A DNA stretch of 64,000 nucleotides from Dactylorhiza incarnata (Eukaryota; Streptophyta; Magnoliopsida; Asparagales; Orchidaceae), in assembly GCA_033032865.1 (NCBI GenBank), contig JAWHQI010000257.1:3333001-3397000 (forward strand), written 5' to 3'. Positions 30,440 through 41,799 of this stretch are shown here, in pieces; the first letter of the stretch is position 1; each line of letters opens with the position of its first letter. The translations under genes were made by a program, and so were the position numbers. The notes below the pieces were generated by a model that ran no database searches, was not told the DNA's origin, and saw nothing but the letters and a program-made list of their open reading frames with translations.

Positions 30440-33400
30440 TGGAGAAGAGTCGACACCCTCTAGGAGCAAGGCTCAACTGAATGTAGAGAAGAGTTGACAC
30501 CTTCCAGGAGCGAGGCTCAACTGGAGGTGGAGAAGATTAGACACCCTCCAGGAGCGAGGCTCAACTGGAGGTGGAGAAGAGTCGACACCCTCCAGGCCAT
30601 TCGCTAGACGAGCGAGCTCAACTGGAGGTGGAGAAGATTAGACACCCTCCAGGTCATTCGCTAGACGAGCGAGCTCAACTGGAGGTGGAGAAGAGACGAC
30701 ACCCTCCAGGAGCGAGGCTCAACTGGAGGTGGAGAAGAGACGACACCCTCCAGGAGCGAGGCTCAACTGGAGGTGGAGAAGAGATGACACTCTCCAGGCC
30801 ATTCGCTAGACGAGCGAGCTCAACTGGAGGTGGAGAAGATTAGACACCCTCCAGGCCATTCGCTAGACGAGCGAGCTCAGCTGGAGGTGGAGAAGATTAG
30901 ACACCCTCTAGGCCATTCGCTAGACGAGCGAGCTCAACTGGAGGTGGAGAAGATTAGACACCCTCCAGGAGCGAGGCTCAACTAGAGGTGGATAAGAGTC
31001 GACACCCTCCAGGCCATTCGCTAGACGAGCGAGCTCAACTGGAGGTGGAGAAGATTCGACACCCTCCAGGTCATTCGCTAGACGAGCGAGCTCAACTGGA
31101 GGTGGAGAAGAGACGACACCCTCCAGGGCGCGAGGCTCAAGTGGAGGTGGAGAAGATTAGACACCTTCCAGGAGCGAGGCTCAACTGGAGGTGGAGAAGA
31201 GTCGACACCTTCCAGGCCATTCGCTAGACGAGCGAGCTCAACTGGAGGTGGAGAAGATTCGACACCCTCCAGGCCATTCGCTAGACGAGCGAGCTCAACT
31301 GGAGGTGGAGAAGAGTCAACACTCTCCAGGCCATTCGCTAGACGAGCGAGCTCAACTGGAGGTGGAGAAGAGACGACACCCTCCAGGAGTGAGGCTCAAC
31401 TGGAGGTGGAGAAGAGTCGACACTCTCCAGGCCATCCGCTAGACGAGCGAGCTCAACTGGAGGTGGAGAAGAGACGACACCCTCCAGGAGCGAGGCTCAA
31501 CTGGAGGTGGAGAAGAGTCGACACTCTCCACGCCATTCGCTAGACGAGCGAGCTCAACTGGAGGTGGAGAAGATTCGACACCCTCCATGCCATTCGCTAG
31601 AAGAGCGAGCTCAACTGGAGGTGGAGAAGAGACGACACCCTCCAGGAGCGAGGCTCAACTGGAGGTGGAGAAGAGACGACACCCTCCAGGAGCGAGGCTC
31701 AACTGGAGGTGGAGAAGAGACGACACCCTCCAGGAGCGAGGTTCAACTGGAGGTGGAGAACAGTCGACACCCTCCAGGAGCGAGGCTCAACTGGAGGTGT
31801 AGAAGAGACGACACCCTCCAGGAGCGAGGCTCAACTGGAGGTGGAGAAGAGTCGACACCCTCCAGGAGCGAGGCTCAACTGGAGGTGGAGAAGAGTCAAC
31901 ACTCTCCAGGCCATTCGCTAGACGAGCGAGCTCAACTGGAGGTGGAGAAGAGACGACACCCTCCAGGAGCGAGGCTCAACTGGAGGTGGAGAAGAGTCGA
32001 CACTCTCCAGGCCATCCGCTAGACGAGCGAGCTCAACTGGAGGTGGAGAAGAGACGACACCCTCCAGGAGCGAGGCTCAACTGGAGGTGGAGAAGAGTCG
32101 ACACTCTCCAGGCCATTCGCTAGACGAGCGAGCTCAACTGGAGGTGGAGAAGATTCGACACCCTCCAGGCCATTCGCTAGACGAGCGAGCTCAATTGGAG
32201 GTGGAGAAGATTAGACACCTTCCAGGAGCGAGGCTCAACTGGAGGTGGAGAAGAGTCGACACCCTCCAGGCCATTCGCTAGACTAGCGAGCTCAACTGGA
32301 GGTGGAGAAGATACGACACCCTCCAGGAGCGAGGCTCAACTGGAGGTGGAGAAGAGACGACACTCTCCAGGCCATTCGCTAGACAAGCGAGCTCAACTGG
32401 AGGTGGAGAAGAGACGACACCCTCCAGGAGCGAGGCTCAACTGGAGGTGGAGAAGAGTCGACACTCTCCAGGCCATTCGCTAGACGAGCGAGCTCAACTG
32501 GAGGTGGAGAAGATTCGACACCCTCCAGGCCATTCGCTAGACGAGCGAGCTCAACTGGAGGTGGAGAAGAGACGACACCCTCCAGGAGCGAGGCTCAACT
32601 GGAGGTGGAGAAGAGACGACACCCTCCAGGAGCGAGGCTCAACTGGAGGTGGAGAAGAGTCGACACCCTCCAGGAGCGAGGCTCAACTGGAGGTGGAGAA
32701 GAGACGACACCCTCTAGGAGCGAGGCTCAACTGGAGGTGGAGAAGAGTCAACACCCTCCAGGAGCGAGGCTCAACTGGAGGTGGAGAAGAGTCAACACTC
32801 TCCAGGCCATTCGCTAGACGAGCGAGCTCAACTGGAGGTGGAGAAGGGACGACGCCCTCCAGGAGCGAGGCTCAACAAGAGGTGGAGTAGAGTCGACACT
32901 CTCCAGGCCATCCGCTAGACGAGCGAGCTCAACTGGAGGTGGAGAAGAGACGACACCCTCCAGGAGCGAGGCTCAACTGGAGGTGGAGAAGAGTCGACAC
33001 TCTCCAGGCCATTCGCTAGACGAGCGAGCTCAACTGGAGGTGGAGAAGATTCGGCACCCTCCAGGCCATTCGTTAGACGAGCGAGCTCAACTAGAGGTGG
33101 AGAAGATTAGACACCTTCCAAGAGCGAGGCTCAACTGGAGGTGGAGAAGAGACGACACCCTCCAGGAGCGAGGCTCAACTGGAGGTGGAGAAGAGACGAC
33201 ACCCTCCAGGAGCGAGGCTCAACTGGAGGTGGAGAATAGACGACACCCTCCAGGAGCGAGGCTCAACTGGAGGTGGAGAAGAGTCGACACCCTCCAGGAG
33301 CGAGGCTCAACTGGAGGTGGAGAAGAGACGACACCCTCTAGGAGCGAGGCTCAACTGGAGGTGGAGAAGAGTCGACACCCTCCAGGAGCGAGGCTCAACT

Positions 33401-33720
33401 GGAGGTGGAGAAGAGTCAACACTCTCCAGGCCATTCGCTAGACGAGCGAGCTCAACTGGAGGTGGAGAAGAGACGACACCCTCCAGGAGCGAGGCTCAAC
33501 TGGAGGTGGAGAAGAGTCGACACTCTCCAGGCCATCCGCTAGACGAGCGAGCTCAACTGGAGGTGGAGAAGAGACGACACCCTCCAGGAGCGAGGCTCAA
33601 CTGGAGGTGGAGAAGAGTCGACACTCTCCAGGCCATTCGCTAGACGAGCGAGCTCAACTGGAGGTGGAGAAGATTCGGCACCCTCCAGGCCATTCGCTAG
33701 ACGAGCGAGCTCAACTGGGG
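30440..33720. repeat. 3.3-kb array of 44- and 57-bp units
   Basis: Two unit lengths alternate irregularly. The 44-bp unit contains GACACCCTCCAGGAGCGAGG and GCTCAACTGGAGGTGGAG. The 57-bp unit replaces AGCGAGG by CCATTCGCTAGACGAGCGAG. Runs such as two 57-mers followed by several 44-mers recur, forming an irregular higher order. Because 44 is not a multiple of three, all frames stay open by rotation; this is not a gene. Confidence 0.95.
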
Positions 33721-33759
33721 GAGGTGCCAAACATTTTAGGCTTTTAGCGTTGACTAGGT

Positions 33760-34765
33760 GGCAACTCTCTTCTCGAGGACATTCATCTCACTCAAGGGGC
33801 AAGTAGCTGGTATGCAGGAGAGGAGCTCGTGCAGTGACCTGGTCTACGGCAACACTCTGCTCGAATATTTCAACTCACTCGAGGGGGCAAGTAGTCAGCC
33901 TACAGGGGAGGAGCCCAGTGCTATGGACTGGTCTACGGCAACAACACATCTCGATGACTTCAACTCACTCGAGGGGGCAAGTAGCCGGTATGCAGGAGAG
34001 GAGCTCGTGCAGTGACCTGGTCTACGGCAACAACACATCTCGAGGACTTCAACTCACTCGAGGGGGCAAGTAGCCGGTATGCAGGAGAGAAGCTCGTGCA
34101 GTGACCTGGTCTACGGCAACACTCTGCTCGAATATTTCAACTCACTCGAGGGGGCAAGTAGCCAGCCTGCAGGGGAGGAGCCCAGTGCTACGGCCTGGTC
34201 TACGGCAACAACACATCTCGATGACTTCAACTCACTCGAGGGGGCAAGTAGCCGGTATGCAGGAGAGGAGCTCGTGCAGTGACCTGGTCTACGACAACAA
34301 CACATCTCGAGGACTTCAACTCACTCGAGGGGGCAAGTAGCCGGTATGCAGGAGAGAAGCTCGTGCAGTGACCTGGTCTACGGCAACAACACATCTCGAG
34401 GACTTCAACTCACTCGAGGGGGCAAGTAGCCGGTATGCAGGAGAGGAGCTCATGCAGTGACCTGGTCTACGGCAACAACACATCTCGAGGACTTCAACTC
34501 ACTCGAGGGGGCAAGTAGCCGGTATGCAGGAGAGGAGCTCGTGCAGTGACCTGGTCTACGGCAACAACACATTTCGAGGACTTCAACTCACTCGAGGGGG
34601 AAAGTAGCCGGTATGCAGGAGAGGAGCTCGTGCAATGACCTGGTCTACGACAACAACACATCTCGAGGACTTCAACTCACTCGAGGGGGCAAGTAGCCCG
34701 TATGCAGGAGAGGAGCTCGTGCAGTGACCTGGTCTACGACAACAACACATCTCGAGGACTTCAAC
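33760..34765. repeat. Array of about 89-bp units
   Basis: About eleven units, each with CACTCGAGGGGGCAAGTAGC and TGACCTGGTCTACGGCAACA. Some carry AACACTCTGCTCGAATATTT in place of AACAACACATCTCGAGGACT. Confidence 0.9.
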
Positions 34766-35384
34766 TTACTTAGAGTACCTGAGAATATAGTTCCACTCTC
34801 TCCCCTAGTGATTAGTGCACGGGCAAAGAGAGTCGGTACTCGAGGGGCAGATCGGCCAACATTCAAGAGGGGAGCTGATCTCGGCCGGCAATGCAGAGGC
34901 TTGGACTTAGGATGGCGCACTAAACCCGAGACGTCATCTCATTGCTCGACCAAAAGTTTCAAGGGGAGAGGTGCGATCACACATCCTAAAATGCTTTTGA
35001 ATATATCATACTACTTCGAGTGGATGCCCGATCTAATTCTTAAGAGTTTTGCAATAGATAGATCAATATTGTTATATGTAGTGAATAACAAGAAGAAGAA
35101 TGAGTTTTGCGTGACCTGATTCACGATGAATTTTCCTCGCCAAAGTGAGTTATGAATAATTGTCCTTTGAGTTTTCATCAGGAAGTATAAGCTGTTGAAT
35201 AAGATCATCCCAAATAAAAACACCCATCGCGAGTAAGCATTCGCCGAATATAGATTTCTTCTGAATCTTGTAGAGATGAGTAGTTGGATACATTCTCGCG
35301 AGTAGGAACTCGCGGAACCAAAGAGAATACCATGAAAATATGAACTCGCTGAGTATCAGCTCTCAAGATAGAACTAAAGAGAAC
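34766..35384. other. Internal unique segment of the reverse element
   Basis: About 620 bp without strong repeats except scattered GCGAGTA/TACTCGC words from 35220 on. No coding signal was found. Confidence 0.5.
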
Positions 35385-36420
35385 ATCATAGTTGCTGAAG
35401 TGATGACCTCGCGAGTATGGACTCGCGGAATTAATAGAACACCATTGTTGGAACCCGGATACCGGTCCAACTTGTTCGAGACTTGGGGAGTAGCTTGAGT
35501 TACTTCTCTCCTCGTCGGATCCTAGAACTAAGTGTCCCGAACTAAGAACCAACCCTCACTAGTTGTTAGGTAGCTCCCTAAGAATGACCCACTGGCTGCA
35601 GCGAGGAGGTCCCGCCACTAACCCGGAAATCTAACCTGATTTCCCCTCCCGAAAACCAGAAGCTGAGCCTATCTCAGACAGCTCAAGGAAGAAAGCACAG
35701 GCTCTCTCAAGGGGGTGGATTTGTGCTGATCTGAGACATAATGGGTCCTATTTATAGGGAAAGACTTCCCACGGGTAGAATGGTCCGGATTACCTGCGGA
35801 TAGCGTAACTCCGCCTCACTATTTTGCTAAACGCACTCTAAATTGGTCTGCAGATAGCCAGACTCCGCTGTCCCGAAGGGCTATAGGCAGACCACCGGGG
35901 GTGCCCGGATGATTCTATTTCCCAGAATCTGACTCTACTCGCCGAGGGAGGTACCGGCCTACTCGCCAGGTGCCCTCGGCTCTACTCGCCGAGAGAGGCA
36001 TCGGCCTACTCGCCAGGTGCCTTCGGCTCTACTCGCCGAGAGAGGCATCGGCCTACTCGTCAGGTGCCTTCGGCTCTACTCGCCGAGAGAGGCATCGGCC
36101 TACTCGCCAGGTGCCCTTGGCTCTACTCGCCGAGAGAGGCATCGGCCTACTCGCCAGGTGCCCTCGGCTCTACTCGCCGAGAGAGGCATCGGCCTACTCG
36201 CCAGGTGCCTTCGGCTCTACTCGCCGAGAGAGGCATCGGCCTACTCGCCAGGTGCCCTCGGCTCTACTCGCTGAATACGGGTTGTACAACCATAGTTGCT
36301 GAAGTGATGACCTCGCGAGTACGGACTCGCGGAATTAATAGACCACCATAGTTGCTGAAGTGATGAACTCGCGAGTACGGACTCGCGGGATATATAGAAA
36401 AACACCTGAATTGTTGAAGT
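35385..36420. repeat. About 60-bp repeats interrupted by the solo LTR
   Basis: Units with CATAGTTGCTGAAGTGATGA and CGCGAGTACGGACTCGCGG occur once before the solo LTR (35385-35445) and twice after it (36289-36410), with a worn copy following. The inserted LTR accounts for the gap. Confidence 0.8.
35446..36288 (-). mobile_element. Nested solo LTR of a related family
   Basis: 843 bp with a perfect TSD ACCAT (35441-35445 and 36289-36293). It starts TGTTGGAACCCGGATACCGG like the host element's LTR and ends GGGTTGTACA. It has the reverse-strand TATA decamer at 35748-35757. Its private array at about 35940-36275 has 47-bp units built on CTCTACTCGCCGAGAGAGGC. A solo LTR arises by recombination between the two LTRs of a full element. 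Confidence 0.9.
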
Positions 36421-36769
36421 GAATACCTCGCAAGTTGAATTCGCGGAATAAAGTAGAAAGGACTCGTGAAATATACTCTCTACCATGACCCTGTCATATG
36501 GATCCCTCTGTGACAGTTGTCATAGTGGTCAAGATGTCAAAGGCACACTATATGCAAATCAGGTGAAAGCACTCAGGGGTTTTACCAAAGCACCCATGAG
36601 TGTTAATATGTACTATGTATGAAAATGTGTTAGCAATAAAAAGAGGTGAAAACGAGGGCAATACAAGTGTCACCTTTGGCCTTATGACACCCTACGCAGA
36701 GTTTTCGAGGGTTCCGCTGTCCGGTCAGCGGACAGGGGTCACCTATATTAGGTTGTCTTGCACCTTGCG

Positions 36770-37135
36770 AGTAGAACACATGCAAGCAGAATATCTGCGA
36801 GCAGAACACCTGTAGGCAGAGTATCTGCGAGTAGAACACCTGTAGGCAGAGTATCTGCGAGTAGAATACCTGTAGGAAGTATCTGCGAGTGGAACACCTG
36901 TAGGCAGTATCTGCGAGTGGAACACCTACGAGTTGATTGAGCTCGTCTGAGCTGGAATTCGCCTCAGTTTGTACTCGCCTAAACTGGTACTCGCCCCAGT
37001 TTGAGCTCCCCTAATCTGGTACTCGCCTGAGTTTGTACTCGCCTGAACTGGTACTCGCCCCAGTTTGAGCTCCCCTAATCTGGTACTCGCCTGAGTTTGT
37101 ACTCGCCTGAACTGGTACTCGCCTAGGACCTTTCT
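36770..37135. repeat. Two short arrays: 30-bp and 64-bp units
   Basis: At 36775-36930 about five units with TATCTGCGAGTAGAACACCT. At 36957-37130 about three units of 64 bp with GGTACTCGCCCCAGTTTGAG. Both again carry TACTCGC/GCGAGTA words. Confidence 0.85.
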
Positions 37136-37209
37136 CATCAAGGCTCACCGTGAGGTCTCACACTAAAGTTTCTTACTCCGGTCACAGTCCACGCTCACCG
37201 CACCAAAAA

Positions 37210-38487
37210 TGTTGGAACCCGGATACCGGTCCAACTGTTCGAGACTTGGGGGTGACCAAAGACTATTCGTTTAGTGATCGACCCACGCGAGACAAGGTGA
37301 TAAGAAACTAGACTGCAAACAAAACCACTCCAACCTGCCTATAAACAAGACCCGTGTGCTGCAGCGAGGAGGTCCCGCCACATACCCGGAAGTCTATAGG
37401 AACTTCCCCTCCTAAAGCCAATGCTGAGCTTGGCACAAGAAAGGCAGACAGTGTACTCTCCCACCCTAGGGGGGAGGGTGAAGGTGCCTTCTACTTGTGC
37501 CTTGGGGTCCTATTTATAGGCAAATCCAAATGGACTGCGATTAGTTGTTCCCGCCTTCTGAAATGAGCTGCGGATAACCGCTCTTGCCTTCTGAACGGGG
37601 TAGAAATCTGTACTCGCCCCAGGTGGGGGATGTCTTCTGTACTCGCCCAGGTGGGGGAGGTCTTCTATACTCGCCCAGGTGGGGAGGTCTCCTGTACTCG
37701 CCCAGGTGGGGGAGGTCTTCTGTACTCGCCCAGGTGGGGAGGTCTCCTGTACTCGCCCAGGTGGGGAAGGTCTTCTGTACTCGCCCAGGTGGGGAGGTCT
37801 CCTGTACTCGCCCAGGTGGGGGAGGTCTTCTGCACTCGCCCAGGTGGGGGAGGTCTTCTGTACTCGCCCAGGTGGGGAGGTCTCCTGTACTCGCCCAGGT
37901 GGGGGAGGTCTTCTGCACTCGCCCAGGTGGGGGAGGTCTTCTGTACTCGCCCAGGTGGGGAGGTCTCCTGTACTCGCCCAGGTGGGGAAGGTCTTCTGTA
38001 CTCGCACAGGTGGGGAGGTCTCCTGTACTCTCCCAGGTGGGGGAGGTCTTCTGCACTCGCCCAGGTGGGGGAAGTCTTCTGTACTCGCCCAGGTGGGGAG
38101 GTCTCCTGTACTCGCCCAGGTGGGGGAGGTCTTCTGCACTCGCCCAGGTGGGGGAGGTCTTCTGTACTCGCCCAGGTGGGGAGGTCTCATGTACTCGCCC
38201 AGGTGGGGAAGGTCTTCTGTACTCGCCCAGGTGGGGAGGTCTCCTGTACTCGCCCATGTGGGGGAGGTCTTCTGTACTCGCCCATGTGGGGGAGGTCTTC
38301 TGTACTCGCCCAGGTGGGGAGGTCTCCTGTACTCGCCCAGGTGGGGGAGGTCTTCTGTACTCGCCCAGGTGGGAGAGGTCTTCTGTACTCGCCCAGGTAG
38401 GGGAGGTCTTCTGCACTCACCCAGGTGGGGGAGGTCTTCTGTGTTGTCCTCTTGCATTTCTGATCTCGACGAATTACGGGTTATACA
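37210..38487 (-). repeat. LTR (5' copy in the element's own orientation)
   Basis: 1278 bp and very similar to 29013-30297. Its decamer is at 37510-37519. Its TACTCGCCCAGGTGGGG array differs from the other LTR in unit order and number, as expected from unequal exchange or slippage after insertion. Confidence 0.9.
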
Positions 38488-38492
38488 ATCAG

Positions 38493-38606
38493 CTCTTGGA
38501 CTCGGTCTTCTCAGGAGACCCCTTTATCTGTTTGCACGTTCGGGCGCTAGTGGACTAAGTCGGTCATCTTGCCCGATCTACCGAAGGCCCCGTGCGATCC
38601 GCAACA
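38493..38606 (+). repeat. 3' LTR of the older Tat gypsy, right end
   Basis: It continues from 29012 after removal of the reverse element. It ends GTGCGATCCGCAACA, like the LTR ends at 43750 (GACCCACAACA) and 47372 (GACCCGCAACA). Confidence 0.7.
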
Positions 38607-38896
38607 AAAATAAATTCAACTGCTCCAATTAATTTGGTTGTGTAATGATGTAAATCCTCTTAAAATTATGATGTATAGTATAAATATGAATTTGGAAATC
38701 ATGGGGCGCCAAGTTTAGGCGAGCCATAGGGCACCTAGATATTCTTTTTTGGCTAAATATCTAAATCAATTCGTAAATTTTATCCTAAGTTTGAAATATG
38801 TCTCTAAGCTTTTATTTTTTCACGTTGGTTCCAAAATTTTAGACCACATTTGATTAGATCCCTAAACTATCTTTTGTTAAGCTTTTAAAAGATTTA
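38607..38896. other. AT-rich stretch
   Basis: About 290 bp with no gene or repeat that I recognise. Confidence 0.5.
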
Positions 38897-39111
38897 GAGT
38901 TCGTCTGGGAGGGCGGTGGCGCTCCAGTGAGTTTGCTCCCGCTGCGGGGTTGTAGATTTAAGGGTGGGCGCCGGGTTCTGAGGTGCTCAGTCAACCGCTA
39001 TTGCTCAAGGAAAATGGCAACAACCGGTGGCAGAAAAATAAACGCCTCAGGGCATGCAGTTGGTGGCGTTTGCTCCCGCACGGGTGCTTTGCCACCCTCC
39101 CAAGCGAAGCC
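38897..39111. mobile_element. Tourist-like MITE
   Basis: 215 bp. The ends GAGTTCGTCTGGGAGGGCGG and, on the other strand, GGCTTCGCTTGGGAGGGTGG are inverted repeats. TTA flanks it at 38894-38896 and 39112-39114. Confidence 0.7.
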
Positions 39112-39114
39112 TTA

Positions 39115-40091
39115 ATTGATGTGGTGATTGTAAGGCGGTCATGTTGTGCTATCGTGAATGTTGAATAATATTATTTTATTATAAAATGATAAAAGTGATT
39201 TAATATATTTTTTATTTATGCCATTTATAACCATTTAGTCATAATTAGTCACAAAAAATTGAATATTTTTATCATTTTTATAATAAAACAACCCCATCAC
39301 CATCTTATGACCATTATATCATCTAAAACTTTTAACAAATTAAATTCGCCAGAACCATCCAATACTAATTTTAATTATATCACTATCTTTCATATTTGCA
39401 ATAAAATAAGTAAAATAAAGTATAACTAAAATAAAATACAATAGCTTAAATTAAACTAAAATAGAATAATACACAATAAAATAAAATACAAAATAAAAAT
39501 AGGAAAATATTAAGCATGAGGGATTAGAGCAAGTTAAGCTAGTAAATTAATAAGGAAAAACATTATATGCAGATCATTATTAACTAATGAAGCCCAGTAT
39601 TTTTTTTTTTTTGCTCCCACTAAACTGATCAAGACGTTTAATCTTGAACTCCCATTCTAACTTAGGATCCCTTTGCCACCAATAGCACACCCGACTACTT
39701 GCCCCCGAGAGCGCTCCCATCCGACCACCTCCCTTGCGGTGATGCCCCTCTCTCTGAGTTTTTGCAATAGCCAATCGATCATCCCTGCAGTAGCCGGTCA
39801 CTGCAGCCGCCGACCGTCAATCTCATCTTACGGTAGCCTCCTTGTTGCCGCTGACCGCCGATCCTGCCCTGCAACAGCTAACCGCTAATCCTGCCATGTA
39901 GCAACCGATCTTTGCCCCACAATTGTTGATCTTGCCGACTGGTGTTCTCTCGACCCTTGGATCCTTCCCCCTTCGGCCTTCTCCAGTCCCTCAGACGACT
40001 TCCTTGACAAATTTGGTAATGATATCCCCATCCCCTCTTGAATTTTCTCCTTCCGACATTTTTCCACCACCGATATTGAACGAGCACATGA
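39115..40091. other. Intergenic stretch without recognised features
   Basis: 39115-39600 is very AT-rich. 39600-40091 is mixed, with Thr/Pro/Ser-like codons in short frames on both strands but nothing recognisable. A 15-T run lies near 39598-39612. Confidence 0.5.
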
Positions 40092-40835
40092 TGTACAACC
40101 CAGTGTTCGCCAGAGTAGGCGAGTCAAGGAGCGCATCGCCGACTCGCGGCGAGCATCTACCCAAGGCGAGGCGAGGCGAACCAGGGGGCCGACCTCGCGA
40201 GTAGCGCATGGCGAGGGCAAGGCATGTTCTCACACCGCTTTGATGTGCATTTAGCCATAGCGAGGCGAGTGAGGACTTGCCGCGCCAATGAGCGGGGCGA
40301 GTAGGACCTCTACTCGCAAGGAGAGATCTCGGGAGCCCTGCTCGCAGGAAGACTGGCGAATGACGTCTTCACGGACCACTCGCCCAATGGGGTCTATAGG
40401 TAAAATTACCCTGATACCCTTTGTGGGCTGACAATAACCCTTCAGAACAGCGGAGTTTGACTGTTAGCAGACCAATTTGTGGTGCGATTAGTAAAACCAA
40501 AAGACGGAATTACGCTATTTGCAGACCAGTAGAGAAAAAACTATATATACATACCCTGAAGAGCACCTTTGGAGAGAATCCACTTCTTTGACTTCTTCCT
40601 CAGGACATTCTTGGTTAGCTCCTCAGGCTCTCCAAGGTGCCCGACTTCAGTTCTGGCTTAGGAGAGGAAACGCTCTAAAGATCTTCCTGGTGTGTAGTGA
40701 AACCTCGACACTGTAGCCAAGGGTCAGTGTTTTAGCTCCAAGTCTTCAGTCAAATTCTTCCGTGGGATCAGTAAGTGCCAGCTGCCTCCTTTCAGGGGTC
40801 CGAACTTCTCGTTGGGTCGATTCTCGGTTCCAACG
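40092..40835 (+). mobile_element. Solo LTR related to the intact gypsy element
   Basis: It starts TGTACAACCC, the same start as the gypsy LTR at 10743, and ends GGTTCCAACG (CA changed to CG). The flanks CATGA (40087-40091) and CATGC (40836-40840) agree in 4 of 5. It contains many GGCGAG/CTCGCC words and a TATA-like ACTATATATAC at about 40541. Confidence 0.7.
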
Positions 40836-40943
40836 CATGCATTATTCTTTAACAATTATTATAGTTGTTTTGGGATTTCTTTCTTCCGCCATTTTCGTGA
40901 TTCTCTTTGATGTGTAAGAATCCATAGGCTCCATCATTTCAAA

Positions 40944-41069
40944 GGGGAAATGAGTGGTAAAGTGCACAAGTGCACGCATCTCAAAGTGCATTGCACTGAT
41001 CCATGCAGAACGTCGGATCAGTGCACTTTACGGTAAAGTGCAAAAGTGCACTTTACCACCCCTTTCCCC
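40944..41069. mobile_element. Small hairpin MITE
   Basis: 126 bp with ends GGGGAAATGAGTGGTAAAGT and, on the other strand, GGGGAAAGGGGTGGTAAAGT. Further GTGCACTTTAC inverted words lie inside. The flank ATTTCAAA (8 bp, or 9 bp with the G) is present at 40936-40943 and 41070-41077. Confidence 0.75.
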
Positions 41070-41423
41070 ATTTCAAAGAGGCACCGTGCTATCTGACCCC
41101 ATAATGATTGCTTCTTCTTCTATGCCGGAATATGTTAACCAATTGAATGTGTGTAGTCCCTTTTAGTTTGACGAGAATTCATTGAGGAGCATAAAGTTCT
41201 CATTGCGCTAATATTTTTTGAAGTCTGAACACAGTTGTATTTCTTAAAAGAAAATATTTTATAGTATTTAAACATTAATTTTTACTCATATATGTTGTTA
41301 GATAATTATTTAGATGTATATACATGAATATTTTCATGTTTTTTTAATTACTAATTTACATGTAGTAAAATTTGGCCTATACCAAATATTAATCCGTACA
41401 AGAAATACCTTCAATTAATTTTA
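41070..41423. other. AT-rich intergenic stretch
   Basis: Nothing recognisable apart from AT-rich runs. Confidence 0.5.
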
Positions 41424-41799
41424 GGGCGCTGTTACGTGCACATCATTTTTGGCTATGTGCACATCAAACTCTCAAAATAAATAATAATAGTATTTTTTCC
41501 CAACCCCACCCATTCTTGGCTATGTGCACACCAAACTCTCAAAATCCTGGGTTTTGCCGCTGTTTTTTGGAGTTTCGCCGTGCTTTCGTGGAGTTTTGAC
41601 ACTCATTTCTTGGATTTCTGCCGCCCGATTTCGTGGAGGTCTGGCACTGCATACCAGGTAAATAACAAGAGTAAAGTAATAAAATCATTATTAATCAAAG
41701 TATTTGCTGAATCAGATGTTCCTCCTATTTTGAAATGATAAGAGCATTGACAAAAATTCTGGAATTATTTTCTATAAAAACATCTCAGTGAGTATGAGC

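Larger units (their letters stand above)
29013..38487 (-). mobile_element. Reverse-oriented LTR element made of minisatellites, no coding genes
   Basis: A 9,475-bp element with LTRs 29013-30297 and 37210-38487 and a perfect TSD ATCAG (29008-29012 and 38488-38492). Read on the reverse strand, the LTR starts TGTATAACCC and ends GGTTCCAACA. The primer-binding site TTTGGTGCGGTGAGCGTGGA (37207-37188) and polypurine tract AGCGGGGATTG (30308-30298) equal those of the intact gypsy element. The inside is almost entirely tandem arrays. No gag or pol homology was seen, so movement would need proteins from elsewhere. Confidence 0.9.

Noticed and set aside
30571..33643. Many overlapping frames in the 44/57-bp array
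   Set aside because: The same peptide words recur in rotating frames because of the unit length. They are a product of repetition.
25870..38400. CRISPR-like regular repeats
   Set aside because: Units are contiguous without unique spacers and the context is a plant nuclear genome with LTR elements.
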